A stretch of DNA of 64,000 nt from Vibrio brasiliensis LMG 20546 (GCF_000189255.1 NZ_AEVS01000045.1:62001-126000); one strand, 5' to 3'; shown: positions 19,344-27,941, counted from the stretch's first letter. Translations and numbers: made by a program. Notes: generated by a model from the letters alone, not told the origin.

Positions 19344-20873
19344 TTATTCCGCGATCGACACACGGTTACGACCCGCTTGCTTACTCTTATACAACTGTGC
19401 ATCAGAAGCTTGCATGATGTCTTCCTCACCTTCATCGCGTCTGATTGCCGCGCCAATACTCAAGGTACAACGAATACGTTGCCCACTATGAGTATGAACA
19501 AGTTCAGCCACCGCGCAACGAATCGCATTTAAATACTCGCCAAGTTGCTGCTTATCAGTAACCGTGGAAAGAATACAAAACTCATCACCGCCCATCCTGA
19601 CAAACAAGTCTTCGTCAGCCAGATGCCTCTGCACAATCTGTGCGACACAAACCAGCATCTCATCACCAGCGACGTGACCAAAGTGGTCGTTGATTAGCTT
19701 AAATCGGTCGACATCAAAGGTAATCAGAGAAAAGCCCTGGTTAGTTCTGACTAACTCCCGTAAATACTGACTAAACGCACGGCGGTTATAGATGCCAGTG
19801 AGTGAGTCGTGCATAACCAAAAACTGCAATTCTTCGGTTCGCTCATCTAGCAGTACCGCCAGATGCTCTTTGTCTCGCACCAACAACAAAACAATGTAGC
19901 TCAGTAAGCAGGCTATCGTTAAACCGGAAACGAAAATGGCCGCCAACACCACAGAATCATTGTGCGTTACCTGTCGATCAAGTTTGAAATCAACCAACCA
20001 CTCTCGGTTTGGCAGCACCACACGCTTAGTAATTTCGATACCTTGAGTCTGATTCCAGTTAGGACTGCGGTAAAGTATTGGATCATCTTCAGCGTCAAAA
20101 CCCATGTCGGTCACTTGCACCAGAAGATCTTGTTCTGTTGCCGTTCTTACCACAATAGCTTCGAAGTATTTGGTTGTGCGAATGACACCTATCACCACAC
20201 CAATCAGTTCATCGTCATTCTCAAGGTCAAAAACTGGGTGATAAACAAGTAGCCCGGTTTTAACAATTTCTCGATCAAGCCCATCCTGTAAAAGACGTAC
20301 TTTGTCAGATACGCTCGGCTCACCTTTCCTGGTGATGTTATTCAGTACTCGCTGAAAGCGCTCCCGTGATGAGTAGTAACCCAAGACTCTTAAGTTCTCA
20401 GTACTTCTAGGGTAAACGTCTGACGCTGTATAAATCGGCTGATTGTCAGCCATAATATAACCCGACGTTTTATCGCCATCTTTAGGGACAGTATAGATAT
20501 CAAACTCTGGGTAGGTTTGACGAATCTGCTGGATATGAGCTGGAATGTCTTGCTTTTCCACTCGCTGCATCCACTGCAAGGCAATAAGCGTTTGTGACGA
20601 TGAGACAACCTGCTCGGCAAACACCGGAAATCGGTCCCAATCCTGAGGCTCCGTGGAATGGAAAAAGTTCGCTCCGGCACCGATAAAGTGCAGATCGCTT
20701 TCGACCACTTTTTGCAAGCCTTCAGCTTGTTGCTCGGCCAATCTATCAACCAACGAAATGGTATATTTCAGTTGTGACTGATAAGCAAAGTAGACCGCAT
20801 AAAATGCAACTAACAGAGATAAGGTAAAAGTGAAAAATGGATAAAGGAAGTTCTTTTTAGTGAATCGTTGCAT
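19344..20873 (-). CDS. CHASE-domain diguanylate cyclase
   Basis: A 509-residue membrane sensor that should make cyclic di-GMP. A transmembrane helix near residues 8-28 and another near 315-335 bracket a periplasmic CHASE domain (LHFIGAGANFFHST, IALQWMQRV, GYIMADNQPIYTASDVYP). The GGDEF domain at about 350-505 has DSLTGIYNRRAFSQ, FDVDRFKLINDHFGH and an intact RMGGDEFCIL active site. The inhibitory RxxD site, expected five residues before GGDEF, reads ADED, so product inhibition through that site is probably lost. The start at 20873 (MQRFTKKN) is chosen because the longer frame from 20927 is not hydrophobic and looks untranslated. Confidence 0.88.
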   Translation of the reverse strand: MQRFTKKNFLYPFFTFTLSLLVAFYAVYFAYQSQLKYTISLVDRLAEQQAEGLQKVVESDLHFIGAGANFFHSTEPQDWDRFPVFAEQVVSSSQTLIALQWMQRVEKQDIPAHIQQIRQTYPEFDIYTVPKDGDKTSGYIMADNQPIYTASDVYPRSTENLRVLGYYSSRERFQRVLNNITRKGEPSVSDKVRLLQDGLDREIVKTGLLVYHPVFDLENDDELIGVVIGVIRTTKYFEAIVVRTATEQDLLVQVTDMGFDAEDDPILYRSPNWNQTQGIEITKRVVLPNREWLVDFKLDRQVTHNDSVVLAAIFVSGLTIACLLSYIVLLLVRDKEHLAVLLDERTEELQFLVMHDSLTGIYNRRAFSQYLRELVRTNQGFSLITFDVDRFKLINDHFGHVAGDEMLVCVAQIVQRHLADEDLFVRMGGDEFCILSTVTDKQQLGEYLNAIRCAVAELVHTHSGQRIRCTLSIGAAIRRDEGEEDIMQASDAQLYKSKQAGRNRVSIAE

Positions 20874-21197
20874 AACGCATTTTGTGAAAACAGCCTTGTC
20901 GAAATAACCAGCGCATTTTAGCCTCATCCAATTGGTGACTTAAAGAGCAATTGGCAAATTGATATGAAACAATTTACGTTTCGTGGTTCATGCCTCTTTT
21001 TGCGACAAAATTCGGTTAAAAACAGACCAAACAGTGCCGATAATTCCTGATAAGACCTGTTTTACTAGCTGATTGGCGACTTGATTATGTTACTATCTGC
21101 CCCAATTTATCAGAATAACGTGGCTCTCGTTCCAAGTTGAGAGTCAGAGTAGAGATTGAGCCAGTCTCTCCTTACATTAATACATAAGAGAATTGTC
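20874..21197 (+). other. Divergent regulatory stretch before the Hsp70 operon
   Basis: A 324-base stretch between the cyclase gene and the DUF2760 gene, with no gene in it. It contains the sigma-32-like promoter listed at 21080-21110. A likely leader of about 85 bases follows, with a short hairpin at 21122-21145 (GGCTCTC with GAGAGTC, one G-T pair). The AAGAGA ribosome site of the DUF2760 gene is at about 21186. Confidence 0.6.
21080..21110 (+). promoter_or_regulatory. Sigma-32-like (heat-shock) promoter
   Basis: CTTGATT at 21080-21086 and CCCCAATTTAT at 21100-21110 are separated by 13 bases. The heat-shock sigma factor consensus is CTTGAAA, 13-15 bases, CCCCATNT; the match covers CTTGA and CCCCA plus the following T-rich part. 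It lies upstream of two Hsp70-type genes, which makes a chance match less likely. Transcription start is not shown. Confidence 0.6.
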
Positions 21198-21830
21198 ATG
21201 ACGTTCGATTTACAAATGATCCCTCAAACGTTCGATATGCTTCACGCAGGCCTTGCTGCATCAAGCGTTTTACTTCTTCTTATTGCGGTATCTCGCAAGT
21301 CTAAAGTGATCGAAAAAGTGGTTGAGAAGCCAGTTGAAAAAATTGTCGAAGTAGAAAAACCCGTCGAAAAGATCGTTGAAGTTGAGAAAGTCGTTGAAGT
21401 AGAAAAAGTCATTGAGAAGGTGGTCGAGGTTGAATCGAAACTGGCGACGGCTTCTACAGATTCAGCAATGCAGCTACTTGCTATCATGCAGCAGGAAGCG
21501 CGTCTGATTGATTTCCTCAAAGAAGACCTGACTTCGTTCTCTGACGAAGAAGTTGGTGCAGCAGCACGAGTTATCCATACTGGTGGCCAGAAAGTACTCA
21601 GTGACTATGTCACGCTTGAACATATTCGTAATGAAGATGAAGAGACTCGCATCACGATTGAAGAAGGTTTCAATCCACAGCAAGTTCGTCTGACGGGTAA
21701 CGTGACTGGTAATGCACCTTTCCACGGCACACTAGTACACAAAGGTTGGAAGGCAAGCTCTATGAACCTGCCAAAACTAGCTGAAAACTATGATGCTTCT
21801 GTTATTGCTCCTGCAGAGGTAGAGCTGTAA
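21198..21830 (+). CDS. Membrane-anchored DUF2760 protein of the Hsp70 operon
   Basis: A 210-residue protein with three parts. Residues about 16-32 (HAGLAASSVLLLLIAVS) form one transmembrane helix. Residues about 36-77 are a charged repeat of the VEKxVEKIVEVEK type, likely an extended or coiled stalk. Residues about 85-210 are the DUF2760 globular part (MQLLAIMQQEARLIDFL, SDEEVGAAARVIH, HKGWKA). With the positive residues just after the helix, the globular part should face the cytoplasm. DUF2760 has no established function. It overlaps the next gene by one base (TAATG), so coupling to the Hsp70 is tight. The start at 21198 has AAGAGA upstream; an in-frame earlier start at 21156 exists. Confidence 0.85.
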   Translation: MTFDLQMIPQTFDMLHAGLAASSVLLLLIAVSRKSKVIEKVVEKPVEKIVEVEKPVEKIVEVEKVVEVEKVIEKVVEVESKLATASTDSAMQLLAIMQQEARLIDFLKEDLTSFSDEEVGAAARVIHTGGQKVLSDYVTLEHIRNEDEETRITIEEGFNPQQVRLTGNVTGNAPFHGTLVHKGWKASSMNLPKLAENYDASVIAPAEVEL

Positions 21831-23758
21831 TGGAAATAAACAACATCGCTCAGTCAGCTAACGAAGCTCATGTTGCTAAATTCAGCGTAGGTATTGACCT
21901 TGGAACTACCCACTGTGTTTTGTCCTACATTGACACCAGCAATGAAGACGCACGTGTAGAAGTGATGCCTATCCCGCAGTTAACTGCACCGGGAACCGTA
22001 GAAACTCGTAGCCAGTTAGGTTCATTCCTGTATCAGCCTCATGAACATGAAATGAACCCAGCATCCCGGGTGCTGCCTTGGTCTTCTGAACCAACGGCAC
22101 TGGTCGGTGCTATTGCTCGTAATCTTGGTTCAAAAACACCAATTCGCCTGATTGCCAGTGCAAAATCATGGTTGTGCCATGGTGGCGTTAACCGTCGCGA
22201 TGCGTTCTTACCTGCTGGTAGCCCAGAAGAGGTTGAAAAGGTATCACCGCTTCGTGCCACAGAACTTTATCTGGAGCACCTGAAGCAAGCATGGGATCAC
22301 GTAAACCCTCAACACCCGCTCGCCGATCAGGATGTAACCATTACCGTACCAGCGTCATTCGACCCTGCGGCACGTGACTTAACTGCTGAAGCTGCGCGTA
22401 ATGTTGGTTTTGTTCACCTGACCTTGCTCGAAGAACCACAAGCGGCACTGTATAACTGGATTGATAACAGCAATGACAAGTGGCGCGACGAGGTTTCTGT
22501 TGGTGATATCGTGCTGGTTGTTGATATCGGCGGCGGTACGACTGACCTTTCATTGGTTGAAGTAACAGAAGACAATGGCAACCTGACACTCAACCGTATC
22601 GCGGTAGGTGAACATATCCTGCTAGGCGGTGACAACATGGATCTTGCCCTGGCTTATCGTCTTAAGATGAAACTTGCTCAGGACGGCAAAGAGCTTCAGC
22701 CATGGCAAGTACAGGCTATGACTCACGCATGTCGCGATGCTAAAGAAGCACTTTTAAACGATAGCGAACTGCAGTCTGTGCCTATTGTGGTACCAAGTCG
22801 TGGTTCTAAACTGCTTGGCGCAACACTTAAAACCGAACTGACTCAGCAAGAAGTTCAACAGACACTGGTTGACGGCTTCTTCCCTAAAGTTGCCGTATCG
22901 GAACACCCTGTACAACGTAACCGTGGTGCTTTGACTCAAATGGGTCTGCCATACGCGCAAGATGCGGGCATCACTCGTCACATCGCTGCGTTTTTGACCA
23001 AACAAGCCAACGCTCAGGGCGGTGAAGTTGCTGCTCAAGATTTCAACCCATTTGCCAACATGCCTGGCATGTGCGGAAATCCAACGCCATCAAGCGACTT
23101 TATCAAGCCGACTGCGATTCTTTTCAACGGTGGTGTACTTAAGTCAAACCTGTTGGCTCAACGTCTTGAAGAGACCATTAACGAGTGGCTGATTGACGCA
23201 GATAGCGAAATGGCTGCACGCCTGACCGGTGTCGACCTCGATCTTGCCGTGGCAAGTGGTGCATCATACTACGGTGCTGTTCGCCGTGGTCAGGGGGTGC
23301 GTATTCGTGGTGGTATCGCTTCAAGTTACTATGTTGGAATTGAAAGCGCTATGCCGGCTATTCCAGGTATGGCACCACCGATGGAAGCTCTATGTGTCGC
23401 TCCATTCGGCATGGAAGAAGGCTCTAACGTGAATGTTCCAAGCCAGGAGTTTGGTCTTATCATTGGTCAGCCAGTTAACTTCCAGTTCTTTGGTTCTACG
23501 GTTCGCCGTGACGATCAAGCAGGAACACATCTTGATCACTGGGCTCCAGAAGAGTTAGAAGAGCTGCCTGAGATTCAGGTAACGCTACCTGTTACTGAAG
23601 GCCGCCGTGAAGGTGAAGTGGTTCCTGTCACTCTGGCTTCTCGCGTGACTGAGCTAGGTACTCTGTACCTTGAGGCCATTGCAGCCGATAACGGTCAAAA
23701 ATGGCATGTAGAGTTTGACGTTCGAGAAGACGCTAACTCAATGACACAATCACTATAA
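21830..23758 (+). CDS. Hsp70-like protein 1
   Basis: A 642-residue DnaK relative. The ATPase domain shows phosphate-1 GIDLGTTHCVLSY (residues 21-33), a connect-1 segment LLEEPQAALYNW near 200, phosphate-2 VVDIGGGTTDLSL near 228 and LLGGDNMDLALA near 263. After about residue 480 there is a shorter beta-rich tail with GLIIGQPVNFQFF and ASRVTELGTLYLEAI, similar to part of the DnaK substrate-binding beta domain. No helical lid and no EEVD-like end are seen. This is not DnaK, HscA or HscC by architecture. Probable ATP-driven binding partner of the DUF2760 protein; client unknown. Confidence 0.88.
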   Translation: MEINNIAQSANEAHVAKFSVGIDLGTTHCVLSYIDTSNEDARVEVMPIPQLTAPGTVETRSQLGSFLYQPHEHEMNPASRVLPWSSEPTALVGAIARNLGSKTPIRLIASAKSWLCHGGVNRRDAFLPAGSPEEVEKVSPLRATELYLEHLKQAWDHVNPQHPLADQDVTITVPASFDPAARDLTAEAARNVGFVHLTLLEEPQAALYNWIDNSNDKWRDEVSVGDIVLVVDIGGGTTDLSLVEVTEDNGNLTLNRIAVGEHILLGGDNMDLALAYRLKMKLAQDGKELQPWQVQAMTHACRDAKEALLNDSELQSVPIVVPSRGSKLLGATLKTELTQQEVQQTLVDGFFPKVAVSEHPVQRNRGALTQMGLPYAQDAGITRHIAAFLTKQANAQGGEVAAQDFNPFANMPGMCGNPTPSSDFIKPTAILFNGGVLKSNLLAQRLEETINEWLIDADSEMAARLTGVDLDLAVASGASYYGAVRRGQGVRIRGGIASSYYVGIESAMPAIPGMAPPMEALCVAPFGMEEGSNVNVPSQEFGLIIGQPVNFQFFGSTVRRDDQAGTHLDHWAPEELEELPEIQVTLPVTEGRREGEVVPVTLASRVTELGTLYLEAIAADNGQKWHVEFDVREDANSMTQSL

Positions 23759-23764
23759 TAATTT

Positions 23765-23790
23765 AAGCGGCACCTTTTGGTGCCGCTTTT
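23765..23790 (+). terminator. Terminator-like hairpin between the two Hsp70 genes
   Basis: AAGCGGCACC and GGTGCCGCTT form a 10-bp GC-rich stem with a TTTT loop, followed by a short T tract (CTTTTCCTT). It sits in the 61-base gap between the genes and should lower, not abolish, transcription of the second gene, unless that gene has its own promoter. Confidence 0.8.
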
Positions 23791-23819
23791 CCTTATCTCG
23801 TAAACAAGGGTTTTGTTCT

Positions 23820-26642
23820 ATGGCATCGCCTCGTTTTTTAGTCGGTATTGATTTAGGTACAACCAATACGGTTGTCGCATTCTGTGAAATTACTGACGAC
23901 CTACAACAATCCGAAGTCTCCCTATTCGACATCGACCAATTGATAGGCCCAGGTGAAGTGGTACGAAAGCCACTACTGCCCTCTTTCCGTTACCATCCAG
24001 CCCAAGGTCAGATTTCTCCTCTCGACTTAACCCTACCGTGGGAGGACCAGCCAGTTGAAGGCGACATTCCTCACGTAATCGTTGGTGAGTGGGCTCGTGA
24101 ACTGGGCGCAAAAGTAGAAGGCCGTCAGGTTTCCAGTGCGAAAAGTTGGTTGTCGCATCAAGCGGTTGACCGTCGTTCTGAGATCCTGCCATGGGCGGGT
24201 GCAACAGATGTCGATAAAGTCTCACCTGTAATAGCCAGTGCCAGTTACCTCAACCATATTCGTCAGGCCTGGAACTACCGCAATCCGGGTAACAAGCTTG
24301 AAGACCAAGATGTCGTCGTCACTGTGCCCGCTTCGTTTGACGAAACAGCACGTAAACTGACGTTGGAAGCTGCTCAACTAGCAGGGCTTAACAAGATTGT
24401 CCTGTTGGAAGAGCCGCAAGCGGTTTGTTATGACTGGTACGCTCGCCACCAGCAAAGTGCTGCCGAAGAATTAAAACAACTGCCACTGATTCTGGTCTGT
24501 GATGTTGGTGGTGGTACCACCGACCTGAGCTTAATTGAAGCTCGCTTTAATCCTGATGCTGGTGGTGAAGATGAACTCGCCCTCGACCGTATTGGTGTTG
24601 GTGAGCACCTGATGCTCGGTGGTGACAACCTCGATTTGGCGCTGGCTCATCTGGCCGAGCAGAGATTTAACCAGAACAAGAAACTTAATGCGGCAAGCTT
24701 AACTAAGCTTATTCAGCAGACACGTAAAGCGAAAGAGAACCTGCTTTCAGCTGACGCTCCACAGGAAGTCAAGATCACCATGTTAGGCAGCGGCTCTAAG
24801 CTTCTTGGCGGTACTAAGAGTATTGCGCTGAATAAAGACGAGGTCCATCAAATCGCGCTGGACGGCTTCTTTCCGCTTTCGGACTTTAACCAGACACCTG
24901 ATAAAAGGCGCAGCGCTGTGGTTGAGTTTGGTCTGCCTTATGTTGCTGACCCGGCAGTGAGTAAACACGTCGCTGAATTCCTTAACCAACATCAGCAAGT
25001 TTCTTACGCCGCGCTGGATCAGCAGGATACCACTCAACCAGCCATTCCGGTTGGCTTATTGCTAAACGGTGGTGTGTTCAACAGTGATCTGGTCACCGAG
25101 CGAGTGACGACCCTACTAAGTAACTGGCGCGGCGCCCCTGTTACTGTATTAGATAACCCACATCCGGACTGGTCAGTGGCTCTTGGTGCGGTTGCCTTTG
25201 GTAAAGCGCGCCGTGGCGCTCAGTTAAAAATCGGTGGCGGTGCAGCTCGTTCATACTTCCTCCATCTGCAAGAGAAAAACAAAATGGGCAAAGCCCTGTG
25301 TTTACTTGCCAAAGGTACTGAAGAGGGGCAAGAAATCCGTCTTAGCGGACGTCGATTCTCACTGACATTAGGTGAGCCTGTCCGATTTAACCTGCTTACT
25401 ACAACCCATGACACTTTGAGCAATAATACTGCTATTCAAAATGGTGTCATGGTCGATGTCGACCCGGATCTGTTCGCGCCTCTACCGCCATATATCTCTA
25501 CCCTACAAGGTGAAGGTGTCGAGTTACAGGCTAACCAGAAAGAGCGTGTTGAAGTTTTGCTAGCCTGTCAGCTTACAGAAGTAGGCACACTTAAAATGGA
25601 ATGTGTGCATGCCGAAGACGATAGTAAGCGTTGGGCTCTGGAGTTTGAGGTTCGCAACCAGAAAGCTGAACAAGAACAGCAGCAGGAGCTTCATCCAAGG
25701 CTGGCTGAGTGTAAAGAGTTGATTGCCCGTATTTACAGTGGCAACAAAAAGAGCGCTGACTCAAAAGAGATCAAAACTCTGGCTAAAGATCTTGAGAAAA
25801 AACTCGGCAAACGTGACGAATGGGACTTCATCACCCTGCGTCAACTATTTGATGCTTTCGCACTTGGCCGTAAGCGTCGTCGCCGTTCAGAGCAACACGA
25901 GAAGAACTGGCTGCGATTAGCTGGCTTCTCAATGCGCCCTGGCTTTGGTGATGCAACCGACTCATGGCGAATCGAGCAAGTCTGGGGGCTGTACCAGCAA
26001 GCAATCCAGTTCAAAAACCATCAGGGCTGGACCGACTGGTGGGTGTTCTGGCGTCGTATTGCCGGTGGATTAAATCAAGAGCAGCAAGAAACCATACTTG
26101 CCGACATTGCTAAGTACCTTCACCCAGGAGCGATGAAGAACCCACAATCGGCCAAAGCAGCTCAGGATATGGGTTATGAGTCGATGGTGCGTTTGGCAGC
26201 CTCTCTTGAACACCTGGAAGTCGAAGACAAAGTGTTACTGGCTTCGTGGTGTCTGACTAAAGCCATTAATCACAACCAGTATGAACAGGCGCACTGGTGG
26301 GCACTGGGCAGACTCGCTTCACGTACACCGCTTTACGGTAGTCAACATGCGGTGATACCGCGTGAGCAGGTTGAGCAATGGTTACCAAAATTGCTTGAAC
26401 AGAACTGGCAAAAAGAGCCAATGATTGCTTTCGCTGCTGTGATGATTTGCCGCAAAACCGGCGACCGTCTGTTCGATATTAGCGATGATTTCCGCGCTCA
26501 GGTCATCACTAAACTGAAACAGAATAAGGTACCTGACTCATGGCTATCTCTGGTTGAAGAGGTGAAGGAACTTTCTGAAAGCGAATCTAAACGAGTATTT
26601 GGTGACGCACTACCAAGTGGCCTGACTCTCGTTCAACACTAA
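23820..26642 (+). CDS. Hsp70-like protein 2 with DUF3731 extension
   Basis: A 940-residue DnaK relative. Its ATPase domain has GIDLGTTNTVVAF (residues 8-20), LLEEPQAVCYDW near 200, LVCDVGGGTTDLSL near 227 and MLGGDNLDLALA near 265. A beta-rich tail to about residue 615 (ACQLTEVGTLKMECV) matches the tail of the first Hsp70. Residues about 620-940 are an added, largely helical and charged domain of the DUF3731 type (KDLEKKLGKRDEWDF, LGRKRRRRSEQHEKNWLR, several tryptophans in WTDWWVFWRRIAGG). The domain's role is not established. The two Hsp70s share the same layout and look like an old duplication. Start ATG at 23820 with AAGGG about 11 bases before. Confidence 0.88.
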   Translation: MASPRFLVGIDLGTTNTVVAFCEITDDLQQSEVSLFDIDQLIGPGEVVRKPLLPSFRYHPAQGQISPLDLTLPWEDQPVEGDIPHVIVGEWARELGAKVEGRQVSSAKSWLSHQAVDRRSEILPWAGATDVDKVSPVIASASYLNHIRQAWNYRNPGNKLEDQDVVVTVPASFDETARKLTLEAAQLAGLNKIVLLEEPQAVCYDWYARHQQSAAEELKQLPLILVCDVGGGTTDLSLIEARFNPDAGGEDELALDRIGVGEHLMLGGDNLDLALAHLAEQRFNQNKKLNAASLTKLIQQTRKAKENLLSADAPQEVKITMLGSGSKLLGGTKSIALNKDEVHQIALDGFFPLSDFNQTPDKRRSAVVEFGLPYVADPAVSKHVAEFLNQHQQVSYAALDQQDTTQPAIPVGLLLNGGVFNSDLVTERVTTLLSNWRGAPVTVLDNPHPDWSVALGAVAFGKARRGAQLKIGGGAARSYFLHLQEKNKMGKALCLLAKGTEEGQEIRLSGRRFSLTLGEPVRFNLLTTTHDTLSNNTAIQNGVMVDVDPDLFAPLPPYISTLQGEGVELQANQKERVEVLLACQLTEVGTLKMECVHAEDDSKRWALEFEVRNQKAEQEQQQELHPRLAECKELIARIYSGNKKSADSKEIKTLAKDLEKKLGKRDEWDFITLRQLFDAFALGRKRRRRSEQHEKNWLRLAGFSMRPGFGDATDSWRIEQVWGLYQQAIQFKNHQGWTDWWVFWRRIAGGLNQEQQETILADIAKYLHPGAMKNPQSAKAAQDMGYESMVRLAASLEHLEVEDKVLLASWCLTKAINHNQYEQAHWWALGRLASRTPLYGSQHAVIPREQVEQWLPKLLEQNWQKEPMIAFAAVMICRKTGDRLFDISDDFRAQVITKLKQNKVPDSWLSLVEEVKELSESESKRVFGDALPSGLTLVQH

Positions 26643-26648
26643 TTAAGT

Positions 26649-26690
26649 CGCAGACAGTCTTACCGTAAGGGCTGTCTGCGTTTGATTTTC
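26649..26690 (+). terminator. Intrinsic terminator of the Hsp70 operon
   Basis: CGCAGACAG pairs with CTGTCTGCG around a 14-base loop that itself can pair (CTTACCGTAAG), followed by TTTGATTTT. Confidence 0.85.
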
Positions 26691-26748
26691 TCCTAGCATC
26701 ACAGCAAAATTGCCCGTACTATCATTTCTTTATCACCACGATTAACAC

Positions 26749-27015
26749 ATGAAAAAAGAAACCCTATCTGGTCTGGTAGCCTCTCTGATCGGTCTATTTG
26801 GACTTATCTATCTACTTGCAGGTGATTCACACTTTCCAGTCGTTCAGTGGCCCTATCAGGCACTACAAGGATTGGTGTTTTCTTTGGTATGGGGATTTGG
26901 GGTCGCAGAAAGCATTGGCTATGCTTATGCGATTCTGCTGACTGTTGCCGTGTGTATCATCTGTTTCGCAATTGGCCATAAGCTCGCTCGACTTGTAGTA
27001 AACAGCCGTAAATAG
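26749..27015 (+). CDS. Small two-helix membrane protein
   Basis: An 88-residue protein with hydrophobic helices at about 8-25 (GLVASLIGLFGLIYLLAG), 42-50 and 56-77 (YAYAILLTVAVCIICFAIG), and a basic C-terminus (KLARLVVNSRK). No family is recognised. It starts MKKETLSG about 107 bases after the Hsp70 operon stop and 57 bases before the EamA transporter frame, with which it may be co-transcribed. Function unknown. Confidence 0.65.
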   Translation: MKKETLSGLVASLIGLFGLIYLLAGDSHFPVVQWPYQALQGLVFSLVWGFGVAESIGYAYAILLTVAVCIICFAIGHKLARLVVNSRK

Positions 27016-27072
27016 CCACTTAATTTCAGTAATACTAAGGAGAGTATTATCGCAATTCGCTCTGCAACATGG

Positions 27073-27927
27073 ATGTTGGGAACCTTACTCTCTTTCTGTC
27101 TGATGGCGATTGGGGCACGGGAACTGAGCGGTGAGATTGGTACCTTTCAGGTACTGTTTTTTCGCGGTGTTATTGCCCTGACAGTGATCTCAGCGGTTAT
27201 CTTCGCCACTGGTCAGCAGCACTTGTTGCGTACCCAGCGCTTAAAACTGCACACGATTCGTAACCTGTTTCACTTCGCAGGTCAGTATGGCTGGTTTGTC
27301 GGAATAGGTTTGCTCCCCCTTGCTCAAGTGTTTGCCCTCGAGTTTACCGTCCCCTTATGGACGGCAGTTATCGCTGCACTGTTTTTGGGTGAGCAGTTAA
27401 CCAAGCGTAACCTCATTGCAATCCTGCTCGGATTTTTAGGCGTTTTGATTATTGTCAGACCGGGGATTGAGATTGTCAGTCCTGCCGCATTGATCGTACT
27501 TGCGTCTGCTGTGTGTTATGCAGTTTCCCACTCTTCAACCAAATCTCTCGCTCGCAGCGAACATCCGCTTACCATCCTGTTTTTGATGTGTTTCATTCAG
27601 CTTCCGGTTGGATTTACGCTGGCACTGCCCGAATGGCAACTCCCTCAAGGAACTCAGTGGCTATGGCTGGCAATTATTGGCGTTACTGCGTTAACGGCCC
27701 ACTACTGCATGACCAAAGCGATGCAGCATGCTGATGTCTCAATCGTCGTCACGATGGACTTCTTACGTCTTCCGGTGATTGCCCTTGTCGGTGTGTTCTT
27801 GTATCAAGAAGAGTTCCAGCTAGCACTATTGGTTGGCGCGTTACTGATGTTAGTGGGTAATTTATTCAACCTATATCCAAGTAATAACAAAGCACCAAGC
27901 CAACCTCGAACTGAGGCAGACAACTAG
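27073..27927 (+). CDS. EamA/DMT-family transporter
   Basis: A 284-residue (from the first ATG) inner-membrane transporter of the drug/metabolite family, with ten helices in two EamA repeats. LEFTVPLWTAVIAALFLGEQLTKRNLIAILLGFLGVLIIVRPG closes the first repeat (shown here by its order, residues about 90-135), and the second ends with LYQEEFQLALLVGALLMLVGN. The likely true start is upstream: AAGGAG at 27037-27042 is followed by no ATG, GTG or TTG until 27073, but by an in-frame ATC at 27049 (spacing six) and ATT at 27046. The in-between residues (IAIRSATW) look coding. Substrate unknown. Confidence 0.85.
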   Translation: MLGTLLSFCLMAIGARELSGEIGTFQVLFFRGVIALTVISAVIFATGQQHLLRTQRLKLHTIRNLFHFAGQYGWFVGIGLLPLAQVFALEFTVPLWTAVIAALFLGEQLTKRNLIAILLGFLGVLIIVRPGIEIVSPAALIVLASAVCYAVSHSSTKSLARSEHPLTILFLMCFIQLPVGFTLALPEWQLPQGTQWLWLAIIGVTALTAHYCMTKAMQHADVSIVVTMDFLRLPVIALVGVFLYQEEFQLALLVGALLMLVGNLFNLYPSNNKAPSQPRTEADN

Positions 27928-27941
27928 CAAGGAGCACCACT

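Noticed and set aside
21242-21520. Minus-strand frame rich in Ser/Thr/Phe opposite the DUF2760 stalk
   Set aside because: It is only the mirror of the repeated Glu/Lys/Val codons and not a separate gene.
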